This document shows, piece by piece, positions 1-7,862 of a stretch of 37,949 nucleotides of DNA; the first letter of the stretch is position 1; each line of letters opens with the position of its first letter. A program made the translations under genes and the position numbers. Below the pieces are notes generated by a model. The model saw nothing but the letters and a program-made list of their open reading frames with translations, did not search any database and was not told where the DNA came from. The DNA is taken from assembly GCA_036269075.1 (NCBI GenBank), contig DATASX010000111.1, forward strand, positions 1 through 37,949. Reading direction: 5' to 3'. The stretch is from Sporichthyaceae bacterium (lineage in GTDB: Bacteria > Actinomycetota > Actinomycetes > Sporichthyales > Sporichthyaceae).

Positions 1-10
1 TGATCCCGGC

Positions 11-472
11 CTACGCATTCCCGGCGAGGAACGTCCCGTTCATCTCGGGGTGGGGTCGCACCGGAAGAACCACCGTCCCGCCGGCAGGGCCCGGGACGAA
101 GTAAGTGCTCACCCCCGGTCCGCGGACCAGATCGCCGCGGAACAACTACGTCCGCGCCTTCTGGTCCCGATGGATGGCCACGTTGTGCGGAAGGCCGCGG
201 TCCAGGTTCTTGAAGTCGATCGTCAAGGCCTGATCGGCAGGCGCCGCCAGGCATTTCTTATCGAACTTGCCGTCGCGGGCCACGACGTGGGCGAGTTCGC
301 CGCCGGAGATGATGTTTACCTGCGGTTTGTGGACGATCCAGCCGCTGCTGAACCCGGGCGAGAGGTCGAGGAAGCCGACGTACCAGTCCTTGCCGGCCTC
401 GATGTCCAGGGCCGCGTGGTTCCCGTACATCCCCGGAACCATCGTCGCCGACTCGTGCTTGCTGACCGACAC
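11..472 (-). pseudogene. Cupredoxin-domain protein, decayed
   Basis: The reverse-strand frame reads as a cupredoxin (small blue copper protein): a conserved PHNVAIHRD segment is followed by ARTxLFRGD and ends in HPEMNGTF just before a TAG at 11-13. These resemble the copper-ligand regions of the plastocyanin/azurin-like fold (His, Cys, His, Met). An in-frame TAG at 146-148 falls exactly where ART-E-LFRGD would be expected, so one G-to-T change could explain it. The ligand Cys is lost from the main frame, but WFFRCD can be read in a neighbouring frame at about 55-72, after which the HPEM segment returns to the first frame. This looks like two compensating frameshifts. The GTG at 472 is the first available start and no signal peptide is visible, so the 5' end may be damaged too. 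Sequencing error is possible but needs three separate events. Confidence 0.6.
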
Positions 473-719
473 CCCGAAGGAGCCGAGGACTCCGCGAATT
501 GGCCACAGTCGGCCGGGGCGGCCCCCGTCGGACCCTCGGCCGACGGGTTTGGGGTACTGACGGCCTGCTCGAGGGGGTCGGCCGCGACGCCTCGCAGCGG
601 GCCGCGAACCTGGTCCCGCGGAGCCCGCGTGACTGCCCGCATGTGACCACTCCGTGACAAAAGAGCTTGGAAATGCACCAGCGCAGGCGCCCGGTGAGGA
701 CGTCTGCGCTGGGGAGGGG

Positions 720-792
720 TGCGCCGCCAGGGACTTGAACCCCGAACCCGCGGATTAAGAGTCCGCTGCTCTGCCAATTGAGCTAGCGGCGC
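720..792 (-). tRNA. tRNA-Lys (CTT anticodon)
   Basis: The reverse strand folds as a 73-nt cloverleaf. The 7-bp acceptor stem is GCGCCGC/GCGGCGC, the D arm is GCTC/GAGC, the anticodon stem GCGGA/TCCGC carries CTT in the loop, and the T loop is TTCAAGT. The discriminator base is A. CCA is not encoded. Confidence 0.95.
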
Positions 793-805
793 GCGGTTGA
801 GAACG

Positions 806-1058
806 TTAGCAGTACTGGTCGCCGGCCGAGAAATCGGACCGAGCAGCGGGCTTCTCGAACCCGGCCAGGTGAGGCAGAAGCATCAGCGGCACGCGAGCGG
901 CCAGCATCGCCAGGATCAGTTCCGTGCCCAATTGGGCGCCGGCCGACTCGAGGTCGCTCATGAAGTAGAGATCGGCCGCGCCGCCGGCGTCGAGCTGTTG
1001 GGCCGAACGGGTCGACCGTGGCGATCTTGGGCCGGACGGGTCGCAGATCGTGGGCCAT
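806..1058 (-). pseudogene. Small unknown gene with an apparent frameshift
   Basis: Between the two tRNA genes the reverse strand has a start at 1058 (MAHDLRPVRPKIATVDPFG) that reads well for about 22 residues. The strongly third-position-GC-biased reading then continues in another frame (QQLDAGGAADLYFMSDLES to a TAA at 806). Joined near position 1000, the two parts would give a protein of about 85 residues with a hydrophobic stretch (ELILAMLAARVPLMLLP). I do not recognise the family. Codon bias argues that both halves were coding. The break could be a true frameshift mutation or a sequencing error. A 51-residue ORF starting at the internal ATG at about 961 is an alternative. Confidence 0.3.
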
Positions 1059-1151
1059 CCGGTCTGACGGAACGTCAGATCCGCGTCCAGTTTACGAATG
1101 GTGTCCGGAGGTGTCCGGCGGCTGAGCCGCCGGCACACCTGCCGATCGAGA

Positions 1152-1228
1152 TGGGGTGAGTGAGGGGACTTGAACCCCCGACACCCGGGACCACAACCCG
1201 GTGCTCTGCCAACTGAGCTACACCCACC
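1152..1228 (-). tRNA. tRNA-His (GTG anticodon)
   Basis: The reverse strand folds as a cloverleaf with acceptor stem GTGGGTG/CACTCAC, anticodon GTG in the loop TTGTGGT, and T loop TTCAAGT. The histidine-specific extra base G-1 is encoded at 1228 and faces discriminator C73 at 1155. The CCA end is encoded at 1152-1154, unlike the other two tRNAs here. It lies upstream of orn on the other side of a 135-bp gap. Confidence 0.95.
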
Positions 1229-1363
1229 ATCGTCCCGCTGCGTGGGACTACGGGATCGTAGCCGATCTCCGACCGTGCGCGTCGCAACGTTCGATGGTGT
1301 CACATCCGGCTGACAGACTTGCCTGATCCGGGACGGTTTGCCGCTACCCCCGGCGGATCGGCC

Positions 1364-1972
1364 TCAGGTGCTCGCGTCGGCCGCTACGACCTCCGCGGCG
1401 ATGCTGCGTGCCGAGGAGGTGTCCGGGCCCGGCTGCGGAACGAACAGGGCCTGGCGGTAGTAGCGCAGTTCGCGGATGCTCTCGCGGATGTCGGCCAGCG
1501 CCCGGTGGTTGCCGGTCTTCGCCGGGGCGTTGTAGTACACCCGCGGGTACCAGCGCCGGGCCAGTTCCTTGAGGCTGGACACGTCGACGATCCGGTAGTG
1601 CAGGTGCCGGTCGAGGTCGGCCATGTCTCGGGTGATGAAGCTGCGGTCGGTGGCCACCGAGTTGCCCGCCAGTGGGACCTTGCCGGCCTCGGGCACCCAC
1701 TTGCGGATGTACTCCAGCACGGCGTGCTCGGCGTCGGCCAACGCGGCCCCGCCGGCCAGCTCGGTCAGCAGGCCGGAGGAGGTGTGCATCTCGCGGACGA
1801 CCTCGACCATCTGCGCCACCGCCGCGTCGGGCGGGCGGATGACTACGTCGACCCCGTCTCCCAGCACGTTCAACTCGCCGTCGGTGACCAACGCGGCGAT
1901 CTCGATCAACGCGTCATGCTCGAGGTCGAGCCCCGTCATCTCGCAGTCGATCCAGACCAGCCGATCGTTCAT
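1364..1972 (-). CDS. orn: Oligoribonuclease
   Basis: This is a 202-residue DEDDh-family 3'-5' exoribonuclease that degrades 2-5 nt RNA oligomers (nanoRNA, including pGpG) to mononucleotides in the cytoplasm. The exonuclease motifs are visible: [10 protein letters not shown] near the N-terminus supplies the first Asp/Glu pair, the middle motif is [10 protein letters not shown], and the C-terminal motif [12 protein letters not shown] supplies the catalytic His and last Asp. Length matches the family (about 180-215). I chose the ATG at 1972, which starts [16 protein letters not shown], because the family begins immediately before this motif; longer upstream reading is low-complexity. The gene stands with tRNA-His and tRNA-Lys on the same strand. 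Confidence 0.95.
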   Translation of the reverse strand: MNDRLVWIDCEMTGLDLEHDALIEIAALVTDGELNVLGDGVDVVIRPPDAAVAQMVEVVREMHTSSGLLTELAGGAALADAEHAVLEYIRKWVPEAGKVPLAGNSVATDRSFITRDMADLDRHLHYRIVDVSSLKELARRWYPRVYYNAPAKTGNHRALADIRESIRELRYYRQALFVPQPGPDTSSARSIAAEVVAADAST

Positions 1973-1992
1973 GCCGTCCAGCCTATTGGTCG

Positions 1993-2439
1993 CTATTGGT
2001 CGCGGCGGCGGGCCCGACGCTCGCGCAGCCACGCGGGCGCCAGGGACAGCAAAGCGATCGGCACCAACACCGCGCCCCCCAACGCCCAGGCGGTCGCCTC
2101 GGACAGGTCGTGGCCGGCCGCGATGATCGCCCATGCGACCACGGCGGCGAAACCGGTCCAGGCGAGCACCTCGAGGCCCGGACCCTGGCTCGGCGGGGGA
2201 ACCGGCCGGGCCGCGTGCCGGTGGTGCTGCACCCCGGTCGGTGGCGTCCGCTCGGCGAGGACCACCTGGGCGACCGCCGACTCGACGTCGGGGCGCGCGG
2301 CGGCGTGCCGCCCACCTCGGACGGGCGCGTCGGGGGCTGTTTGCGCGGGCCGCACGGGCTCGATGACGAGCGTCGGCCCGGCCGGTGGTGGCGTGGCCGG
2401 TGGGGTGGCCGACTGCCCCGGGGCACTGTGCCGACCCAT
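1993..2439 (-). CDS. Small membrane protein, unknown function
   Basis: This is a predicted 148-residue protein starting [10 protein letters not shown]. Its first 95 residues are rich in Pro, Ala, Arg and His and look disordered. They are followed by two closely spaced hydrophobic segments ([19 protein letters not shown] and [17 protein letters not shown]) and a basic tail ([10 protein letters not shown]). This is the layout of a small cytoplasmic-facing two-helix membrane protein. It ends 20 bp before the orn start on the same strand, so the two may be co-transcribed. I do not recognise a family. The start is uncertain: no strong ribosome binding site is seen at 2439, and a GTG at 2505 would add 22 residues. 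Confidence 0.55.
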   Translation of the reverse strand: MGRHSAPGQSATPPATPPPAGPTLVIEPVRPAQTAPDAPVRGGRHAAARPDVESAVAQVVLAERTPPTGVQHHRHAARPVPPPSQGPGLEVLAWTGFAAVVAWAIIAAGHDLSEATAWALGGAVLVPIALLSLAPAWLRERRARRRDQ

Positions 2440-2684
2440 GTGCGGAGGATACGGGTGAGCGGGCCCGGTCGGGGGATCTTGGTGAGCACGTGGGTTCGTC
2501 CGCACTCGATGGCTTTCGGCATCGGTGCGATCCGGTCCGAACGGTGCAGCCGAGACTGGCTGAACGGATGATCCTTGTCCCGCCCGGATCCATACGATTG
2601 GAACAGGTCGAGGAATTCCGCGTTCCGGGGCCGGAACGCCGAAATGATCTGTTGCCGGAATTCGTGAATATTGTGCTCGGGGGG

Positions 2685-2804
2685 ATGGATCCGATGGAAG
2701 AGAATGTCTTGGTCTTCGACCGGCGTTGGTCGCTGGTGGTTGCCGGTACCGCTTGGTTCGCTGCGCTGATGTGCATGCTGGCCTACGCGCTCACCGCACG
2801 CTGA
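2685..2804 (+). CDS. Possible 39-residue single-helix membrane protein
   Basis: A short reading frame starts [15 protein letters not shown], continues with one predicted transmembrane helix ([20 protein letters not shown]) and ends with TAR. An in-frame ATG at 2568 would extend it to 78 residues. The stretch is less GC-rich than its surroundings, which could indicate a promoter or acquired DNA. No clear Shine-Dalgarno sequence precedes 2685. No family is recognised; the evidence is only the frame, the acidic N-terminus and the helix. Confidence 0.35.
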   Translation: MDPMEENVLVFDRRWSLVVAGTAWFAALMCMLAYALTAR

Positions 2805-3211
2805 CCTGGCGGGTCAGCGGTTCGTTCCGGGGGGTCCGGACCGCAGATCCGTCGAACCAGTCGGCGCCGTTTCCCGGTCGGGGAGCGGCGCCGATGGGTT
2901 TAATGGCCGCGATTCCGGCGCCGGGCGACCTCGGCGAATTCGGTCTCGCCAGAATTTGCACCCGCCGCGCGATTTCGCGCCGGAGTCGCTGCCTTAGATG
3001 TCGAGATTCGCCGGCAGCAGATCCAACCGACCCGGCACGCCACCCCCGACTCGATCGCCCGGGTCGCGCGACTCGTCGCGGATCCGGGTGATACCGCATG
3101 GGCAGGAAAGAACAGGACGGCGGCCGGCCCGCTCTGCCGTGTGCTCAGACCCCGGCATGATGCCGCGGTCGAGGCGAGCCGGCCGACCATGGCCGCAACC
3201 GCGGCTGATCG
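2805..3211. other. Non-coding stretch, nothing recognised
   Basis: There is no convincing gene between the small ORF and the end of the NHL-collagen gene. Open frames here lack codon bias and similarity to anything I recognise. Confidence 0.5.
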
Positions 3212-3233
3212 GGGCCCACAGGTGTGTGGGCCT
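3212..3233 (-). terminator. Hairpin downstream of the NHL-collagen gene
   Basis: A perfect 8-bp stem (GGCCCACA/TGTGGGCC) with a 4-nt loop lies 27 bp beyond the stop of the reverse-strand gene at 3260. There is no T-tract, which is common for high-GC actinobacterial terminators. Confidence 0.4.
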
Positions 3234-3259
3234 CGCTCCAGGGGCGCTCGGCGTTCTTG

Positions 3260-4762
3260 TCAGATCCTGGACGGGAATCCTCCGGCGCCGAACGGGAATT
3301 CGTCTCCGAAGGGGTCGTCGTCATCGTGGTGGCGATGATGGTCGTCTCTTGCCGGCCCTGGGGGCCCTGGGGGTCCTGGGGGTCCTGGGGGCCCTGGCAC
3401 GCCTTGCGCACCGGTGGCGCCGGTCGTGCCGACACCGGTCGCACCCGTGGCGCCGGTTGTCCCCGTGCTGCCGGTGGCTCCGGTGGCGCCTGTGGGTCCG
3501 GGCACGGTGCTGGCCGCTCCGGTCGCCCCGGTGGCTCCGGTGGCTCCGGTGGCTCCGCTGGCTCCGGTGGCTCCGCTGGCTCCGGTGGCTCCGGTAGCTC
3601 CGGTAGCTCCGCTGGCTCCGGTGGCGCCTGCACCGGTCGCCCCGGTCGCCCCGGTCGCCCCGGTCGCCCCGGTCGCCCCGGTGGCTCCGGTGGCTCCGGT
3701 GGCTCCGGTGGCTCCGGTGGCTCCGGTGGCGCCTGCTCCGGTCGCCCCGGTGGCTCCGGTTGGTCCGGTGGCCCCGGTCGGTCCGGTGGCCCCGGTCGGT
3801 CCGGTGGCCCCGGTCGGTCCGGTGGCCCCGGTCGGTCCGGTGGCCCCGGTCGGTCCCGTAGTCCCGGTGGAGGCCGGCGAATAGACCGCCACCGCGAGCG
3901 GGCGGCTCAGGCCGGTGCCGACGGTGGTCTGGGTACCGCCACCGGCGGCGACCTCAACGACCTGGCTGTCGTCGGTGTCGGCGATGTAGACGTTCCCGGC
4001 GTTGTCCACGGCCACCCCTTGCGGGTGGCTCAAGCCGGTGCCGACGGTGGTCTGGGTGCCGCCGCCAGGGGGGACCTCAACGACCTGGCTGTCGGCGGGG
4101 TCGACGATGTAGACGTCCCCGGCGTTGTCCACGGCAACCCCGAACGGGACGATCAGGCCGGTGCCGACGGTGGTCTGGGTCCCGCCGCCCGCGGGGACCT
4201 CCACGACCTGTTTGTTGCCGGTGTCGGCGATGAACACGTCCCCGGCGCCGTCCACGGCCACCCCTTGCGGGAAGCTCAGGCCGGTGCCGACGGTGGTCTG
4301 GGTACCGCCACCGGCGGGGACCTCAACGACCTGGCTGTCGCCTTCGTCGGCGATGTAGACGTTCCCGGCGTTGTCCACGGCAACCCCCCACGGATCGTGC
4401 AGGCCGGCGCCGACGGTGGTCGGGGTCCCGCCGCCCGCGGGGACCAACAGCACCTGGTTGTGCAGGGTGTCGGCGATGTAGACGTTGCCGGCGTTGTCCA
4501 CGGCAACCCCTTGCGGTTGGTTCAGGCCGCTGGCGACGGTGGTCTGGGTCCCGCCACCGGGGGGGACCCTCAAGACCCGCCCGCTGAGGTCGGCGATGAA
4601 CACGGTGCCCGCCGCCGGTGCACCCGCGCCTGGTAGAGCGGGTGCGGCGGGTGAGGTCGGGGTGCGTTTGGCGGCCAGACCGGGCGCCGCGACCGTCAAC
4701 AACCCCCCGGCAGCCAGACAAACGGCGAGCAGGCGGTTTCGGTTGGTGAAGCGCTCGGACAC
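3260..4762 (-). CDS. Secreted NHL-propeller/collagen-like fusion protein
   Basis: This 500-residue protein has five parts. A signal peptide occupies residues about 8-31, with a basic start, the hydrophobic core [20 protein letters not shown] and a likely cleavage near AAK. A short Pro/Ala linker follows. Residues 52-293 hold six NHL-type blade repeats with an exact 41-residue period, each built as [14 protein letters not shown] followed by a [10 protein letters not shown]-like turn. Residues about 299-471 form a collagen-like tract of mainly Gly-Ala-Thr and Gly-Pro-Thr triplets ending in five GPP triplets. The tail is His/Asp-rich ([11 protein letters not shown]). NHL blades usually bind protein or ligand, and Gly-X-Thr tracts, as in BclA-type proteins, form triple helices often O-glycosylated on Thr. 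I infer a surface or matrix stalk carrying propeller heads. The GTG start has a GAGGGGGA ribosome binding site. No sortase motif is seen. Confidence 0.9.
   Translation of the reverse strand: MSERFTNRNRLLAVCLAAGGLLTVAAPGLAAKRTPTSPAAPALPGAGAPAAGTVFIADLSGRVLRVPPGGGTQTTVASGLNQPQGVAVDNAGNVYIADTLHNQVLLVPAGGGTPTTVGAGLHDPWGVAVDNAGNVYIADEGDSQVVEVPAGGGTQTTVGTGLSFPQGVAVDGAGDVFIADTGNKQVVEVPAGGGTQTTVGTGLIVPFGVAVDNAGDVYIVDPADSQVVEVPPGGGTQTTVGTGLSHPQGVAVDNAGNVYIADTDDSQVVEVAAGGGTQTTVGTGLSRPLAVAVYSPASTGTTGPTGATGPTGATGPTGATGPTGATGPTGATGPTGATGATGAGATGATGATGATGATGATGATGATGATGATGATGAGATGASGATGATGATGASGATGASGATGATGATGATGAASTVPGPTGATGATGSTGTTGATGATGVGTTGATGAQGVPGPPGPPGPPGPPGPARDDHHRHHDDDDPFGDEFPFGAGGFPSRI
3350..3868 (-). 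repeat. Collagen-like Gly-X-Thr coding repeat tract
   Basis: About 170 codons of nine-base near-repeats encode Gly-Ala-Thr, Gly-Pro-Thr and occasional Gly-Ala-Ser triplets. The triplet register is interrupted in several places by a two-residue Gly-Ala step. Such tracts change length by slipped-strand recombination, and assemblies can collapse them. Confidence 0.9.
3884..4609 (-). repeat. Six NHL-blade coding repeats, 123-bp period
   Basis: The GVAVD motif recurs at residues 85, 126, 167, 208 and 249 of the protein, with a degenerate sixth at 290. This is an exact 41-residue (123-bp) spacing with high DNA identity between units, implying recent duplication or gene conversion. Confidence 0.9.
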
Positions 4763-5045
4763 CGGATTCCCCCTCGATACGGGCTTGGCCCCAACTGCTG
4801 CTGCACCACGGATCAGGGTCGTTCGGCGGACAGCCGGTGCCCGGGCCGGCTTCCCGGCGGCGCGCTCTGCTGCTCGCCAGGTTGCGCACCGGCCGGACGC
4901 GGGGCCAGTGGACTAGTCCGCGCGGGGGACCGCGTTCTGCGACAGTCACCGCACCGGCCCTCACGCCGTCGAAGGCGATCGCCCGCCCGGACGCGCGTCA
5001 CGAGGGCGCCGGGTTCAGCGGTGAACCAGCTCCGGACCGCACAGC
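4763..5045. other. Non-coding stretch upstream of the NHL-collagen gene
   Basis: No gene is recognised. The region should hold the promoter of the reverse-strand NHL-collagen gene, but no confident -10/-35 pair can be named. Confidence 0.4.
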
Positions 5046-5390
5046 GGCTGTATCACCACCGCGCATACCTACCCAAGCCACTGCGGACCTGGCAAGGGAA
5101 TCACCCGCTTCATCCGCCGTCTGATCGCGGAACGACGAATCGCCTTCACCAAGGTCGGCGGCCACGTCCGCATAGAGTCCGACGTCCTCGACGACCTCAT
5201 CGAGGCCGGCGAGTTGGTGCTCGCGCAGCGTCAGGACAAGGCCACGACCGCCGCGAACACATCGGCACGGAACGGGCACGAGTCGGGTCGACCAACCCGC
5301 GAACAATCGCGTAGTCACCAGGAACATGGCTCTGCCAGCGAATTCGCGAGGTGCGCCCGGTTGGATTCGAACCAACGACCGGCTGCTTAG
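5046..5390 (+). pseudogene. Excisionase-family HTH protein remnant
   Basis: In the frame through 5100 the forward strand reads RFIRRLIAERRIAFTKVGG followed by HVRIESDVLDDLIEAG. This matches the winged-helix DNA-binding core of excisionase/MerR-like HTH_17 proteins (a recognition helix, then KVGxHVRI). No start codon or N-terminal half is present in this frame. A neighbouring frame just upstream carries PRIPTQATADLARES, typical of the region before such a domain, so a frameshift or deletion near 5095 has probably broken the gene. The frame runs on into the complement of tRNA-Arg and stops there. It lies directly on the 3' side of tRNA-Arg, the usual site of integrative elements, so it may be the scar of one. 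No integrase is visible. Confidence 0.5.
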
Positions 5391-5424
5391 AAGGCAGTCG
5401 CTCTATCCACTGAGCTACGGGCGC
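5352..5424 (-). tRNA. tRNA-Arg (TCT anticodon)
   Basis: The reverse strand forms a 73-nt cloverleaf with acceptor stem GCGCCCG/CGGGCGC, anticodon stem CTGCC/GGCAG-type pairing around a CTTCTAA loop carrying TCT, T loop TTCGAAT and discriminator A. CCA is not encoded (CCT follows). Confidence 0.95.
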
Positions 5425-5496
5425 TCGGCCGCGGCGCCCGGTCGGGCGGTCGGGTCCTCCGATTGTGCCGCGTGCGGCAGTGCGGGGGCGAGGGCG

Positions 5497-5547
5497 GTTT
5501 CCACAAGGCGAAGTTGTCCACAGCGCGAAGTTGTCCACAGAGCGACG
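5497..5547 (+). repeat. Three 17-bp direct repeats containing DnaA-box-like 9-mers
   Basis: TTGTCCACA occurs at 5514-5522 and 5531-5539, and the degenerate copy GTTTCCACA at 5497-5505, all on one strand and exactly 17 bp apart. The flanking bases (A/G GGCGAAG or GCGCGAAG) are repeated too. TTGTCCACA is the GC-rich actinobacterial form of the DnaA box. The array lies between tRNA-Arg and the ssb start. It could bind DnaA, regulate ssb or titrate DnaA. There is no dnaA, dnaN or AT-rich unwinding region nearby, so this is unlikely to be oriC. Confidence 0.55.
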
Positions 5548-5633
5548 ATCGCCCCGCGCGGTGCCGGGTCGGCGCAGGCAGGGTGAGTTCGTCGCCCGAC
5601 GGCGACCACCGGGCACCGCAGAAGGGGGACGAA

Positions 5634-6086
5634 GTGAACGAGTTGTGGGTGACCATCACCGGGAACGTGGCCGACGACCCGCGCCACCTGCAGACGGCCG
5701 GGGGAGTGCTGACCGCGTTCCGGTTGGCGCACACCCCGCGCACCGAACGGGACGGCGAGTGGACCAACGGCGCGACCAGCTTCTACGACGTGGCCTGCTT
5801 CCGTCGGTTGGCCGACCACGTCGCCGGTTCGGTGGTCAAGGGCGACCCGATCATCGTCCAGGGCAAGCTGAGCATGCGGGAGTGGCAACGCGAGGACAAG
5901 CGCGGTCGCGACGCCCACATCACGGCCAGCCACGTGGGTCACGACCTGGCCTACGGGGTGTCGAGCTTCCGCAAGCAGCGTCGGGAGGCCGAGCGTCCCG
6001 AGTCCGTGTCGGTCGGGGAGTCCTTCGCCGAGCCGCCCGCCGCCGAGGAGCCGATGCCTACCGGCCGGGCCGAGAGCGCCGCCTGA
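5634..6086 (+). CDS. ssb: Single-stranded DNA-binding protein (SsbB-like paralogue)
   Basis: This 150-residue protein has the OB-fold pattern of bacterial SSB: LWVTITGNVADDP near the start, FRLAHTPR, then ASFYDVACFRRLA-type and GDPIIVQGKL strands, and REWQREDKRGRDAHITA. It binds single-stranded DNA, usually as a tetramer. The C-terminus ends ...RAESAA and lacks the acidic DDDIPF-type tip that recruits partner proteins in the main SSB. It is therefore more like the second SSB of actinobacteria (SsbB, or the Rv2478c-type protein). The GTG at 5634 follows a GGGGGAC ribosome binding site. The three DnaA-box-like repeats lie about 95-137 bp upstream. ettA follows on the same strand after 110 bp. 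Confidence 0.9.
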   Translation: MNELWVTITGNVADDPRHLQTAGGVLTAFRLAHTPRTERDGEWTNGATSFYDVACFRRLADHVAGSVVKGDPIIVQGKLSMREWQREDKRGRDAHITASHVGHDLAYGVSSFRKQRREAERPESVSVGESFAEPPAAEEPMPTGRAESAA

Positions 6087-6149
6087 CACGGCGCGCCGGC
6101 GGCTGCGCCGGGTCGAACGAGTGCGATACGTCACCTGCGGTGCAGCGGT

Positions 6150-6178
6150 GCCGGCGGTGTGCGGGCGCACCCGCCGGC
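6150..6178 (+). terminator. Hairpin between ssb and ettA
   Basis: An 8-bp stem GCCGGCGG/CCGCCGGC is extended by a bulged GTGC/GCAC inner stem. It lies 63 bp after the ssb stop and 19 bp before the ettA start. It could terminate ssb transcription or act in the ettA leader. Confidence 0.35.
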
Positions 6179-6196
6179 TGAACGTAGGGTTGGGGC

Positions 6197-7861
6197 ATGG
6201 CCGAGTTCATTTACACGATGCGCAAGACCCGCAAGGCGCACGGCGACAAGGTGATCCTGGACGACGTCACGCTGTCGTTCCTCCCGGGAGCCAAGATCGG
6301 TGTCGTCGGACCCAACGGCGCGGGTAAGTCCACTGTGCTCCAGATCATGGCCGGTCTGCAGCATCCGTCCAACGGCGACGCATTCCTGTCCCCGGGCTAC
6401 ACCGTCGGGATCCTGCTCCAGGAGCCGCCGCTGAACGAGAGCAAGACCGTTCTGGGCAACGTCGAGGAGGGTGTGGCCGCGACCAAGGCGATCCTCGATC
6501 GCTACAACGAGGTCTCCGAGCTCATGGCCACCGATTACAGCGACGAGTTGATGGAGGAGATGGGCAAGCTCTCCGACCTCATCGAGCACCGCAACGCCTG
6601 GGAACTGGACTCGCAGATCGAGATGGCGATGGATGCCCTGCGGTGCCCGCCGCCGGACGCCGACGTCTCGGTCCTCTCCGGTGGTGAGCGGCGTCGCGTC
6701 GCGCTGTGCAAGCTGCTCATGGAGGCCCCGGACCTGCTCCTGCTCGACGAACCCACCAACCACCTCGACGCGGAGTCGGTCGAGTGGCTGGAGCAGCATC
6801 TGGAGAAGTACCCCGGCACGGTCGTGGCGGTCACTCACGATCGGTACTTCCTGGACAACGTCGCGGAATGGATCCTCGAGCTCGACCGCGGCCGCGCCTA
6901 CCCCTACGAGGGGAACTACTCGACCTACCTCGAGGCCAAGGCGACCCGGCTGAAGGTCGAGGGGCAGAAGGACGCCAAGCGCAAGAAGCGGTTGGAGCAG
7001 GAACTCGAGTGGGTCCGGTCCAGCCCCAAGGCCCGCCAGTCCAAGAGCAAGGCCCGCCTGGAGCGCTACGAGGAGATGGCCGCGGAGGCCGACAAGTTCC
7101 GCAAGATGGACTTCGAGGAGATCCAGATCCCGCCGGGCCCGCGCCTGGGCGACGTGGTCATCGAGGTCGACAAGCTGTCCAAGGGCTTCGGCGACCGGTT
7201 GCTGATCGACAAGCTGAGTTTCTCCTTGCCACGCAACGGGATCGTCGGCGTGATCGGCCCGAACGGCGCGGGCAAGACCACGCTGTTCAAGATGCTGCTG
7301 GACGAGGAGACGCCCGACTCCGGCACGATCAAGGTCGGCCAGACGGTGAAGATCTCCTACGTCGACCAGGGGCGGAGCAACCTGGACCCGGCCAAGAACG
7401 TCTGGCAGATCGTCTCCGACGAGCTGGACTACATCAAGGTCGGCCAGGTCGAGGTGCCCAGCCGTGCCTATGTCTCCGCGTTCGGGTTCAAGGGCCCGGA
7501 CCAGCAGAAGCCGTCGAAGGTGCTCTCCGGTGGTGAGCGAAACCGGCTGAACCTGGCGTTGACGTTGAAGTTGGGCGGCAACCTGATCCTGCTCGACGAG
7601 CCGACCAACGACCTCGACGTGGATACCCTCTCCTCGTTGGAGGACGCGCTGCTGGAATTCCCCGGCTGCGCCGTGGTCATCTCCCACGACCGGTGGTTCC
7701 TCGACCGCGTGGCGACCCACATCCTGGCCTACGAGGGCGACTCGGACTGGTTCTGGTTCGAGGGCAACTTCGAGTCCTACGAGAAGAACAAGGCCCAGCG
7801 TCTCGGCGCCGAGTCGCTGCGTCCGCACCGGGCCACCTACCGTCGCCTGTCGCGGGACTGA
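6197..7861 (+). CDS. ettA: Energy-dependent translational throttle protein EttA (ABC-F ATPase)
   Basis: This 554-residue cytoplasmic ABC-F protein has two fused nucleotide-binding domains and no membrane segment. Domain 1 has Walker A GPNGAGKST (about residues 38-46), signature LSGGERRRVALC and Walker B LLLLDEPTNHLD. Domain 2 has Walker A GPNGAGKTT, signature LSGGERNRLNLA and LILLDEPTNDLD. Between them is the charged linker/arm (RLKVEGQKDAKRKKRLEQEL) that reaches the ribosomal P-site tRNA. The C-terminal end RPHRATYRRLSRD is characteristic of EttA. EttA binds the ribosomal E site and gates the first peptide bond in response to the ATP/ADP ratio. Length matches the family (about 555). The ATG at 6197 is preceded by a weak GTAGGGTTGGGG. 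The downstream thioesterase starts 1 bp after the stop. Confidence 0.97.
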   Translation: MAEFIYTMRKTRKAHGDKVILDDVTLSFLPGAKIGVVGPNGAGKSTVLQIMAGLQHPSNGDAFLSPGYTVGILLQEPPLNESKTVLGNVEEGVAATKAILDRYNEVSELMATDYSDELMEEMGKLSDLIEHRNAWELDSQIEMAMDALRCPPPDADVSVLSGGERRRVALCKLLMEAPDLLLLDEPTNHLDAESVEWLEQHLEKYPGTVVAVTHDRYFLDNVAEWILELDRGRAYPYEGNYSTYLEAKATRLKVEGQKDAKRKKRLEQELEWVRSSPKARQSKSKARLERYEEMAAEADKFRKMDFEEIQIPPGPRLGDVVIEVDKLSKGFGDRLLIDKLSFSLPRNGIVGVIGPNGAGKTTLFKMLLDEETPDSGTIKVGQTVKISYVDQGRSNLDPAKNVWQIVSDELDYIKVGQVEVPSRAYVSAFGFKGPDQQKPSKVLSGGERNRLNLALTLKLGGNLILLDEPTNDLDVDTLSSLEDALLEFPGCAVVISHDRWFLDRVATHILAYEGDSDWFWFEGNFESYEKNKAQRLGAESLRPHRATYRRLSRD

Positions 7862-7862
7862 C

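Noticed and set aside
3224-4636. Long forward-strand open frames opposite the NHL-collagen gene
   Set aside because: They are Gly/Ser/Arg or Ala/Pro/Val repeats created by the complement of the repetitive coding strand. The reverse frame has a start, signal peptide and recognised domains.
5497-5547. Chromosomal replication origin
   Set aside because: Only three DnaA-like boxes, no dnaA/dnaN/recF genes and no AT-rich unwinding element.
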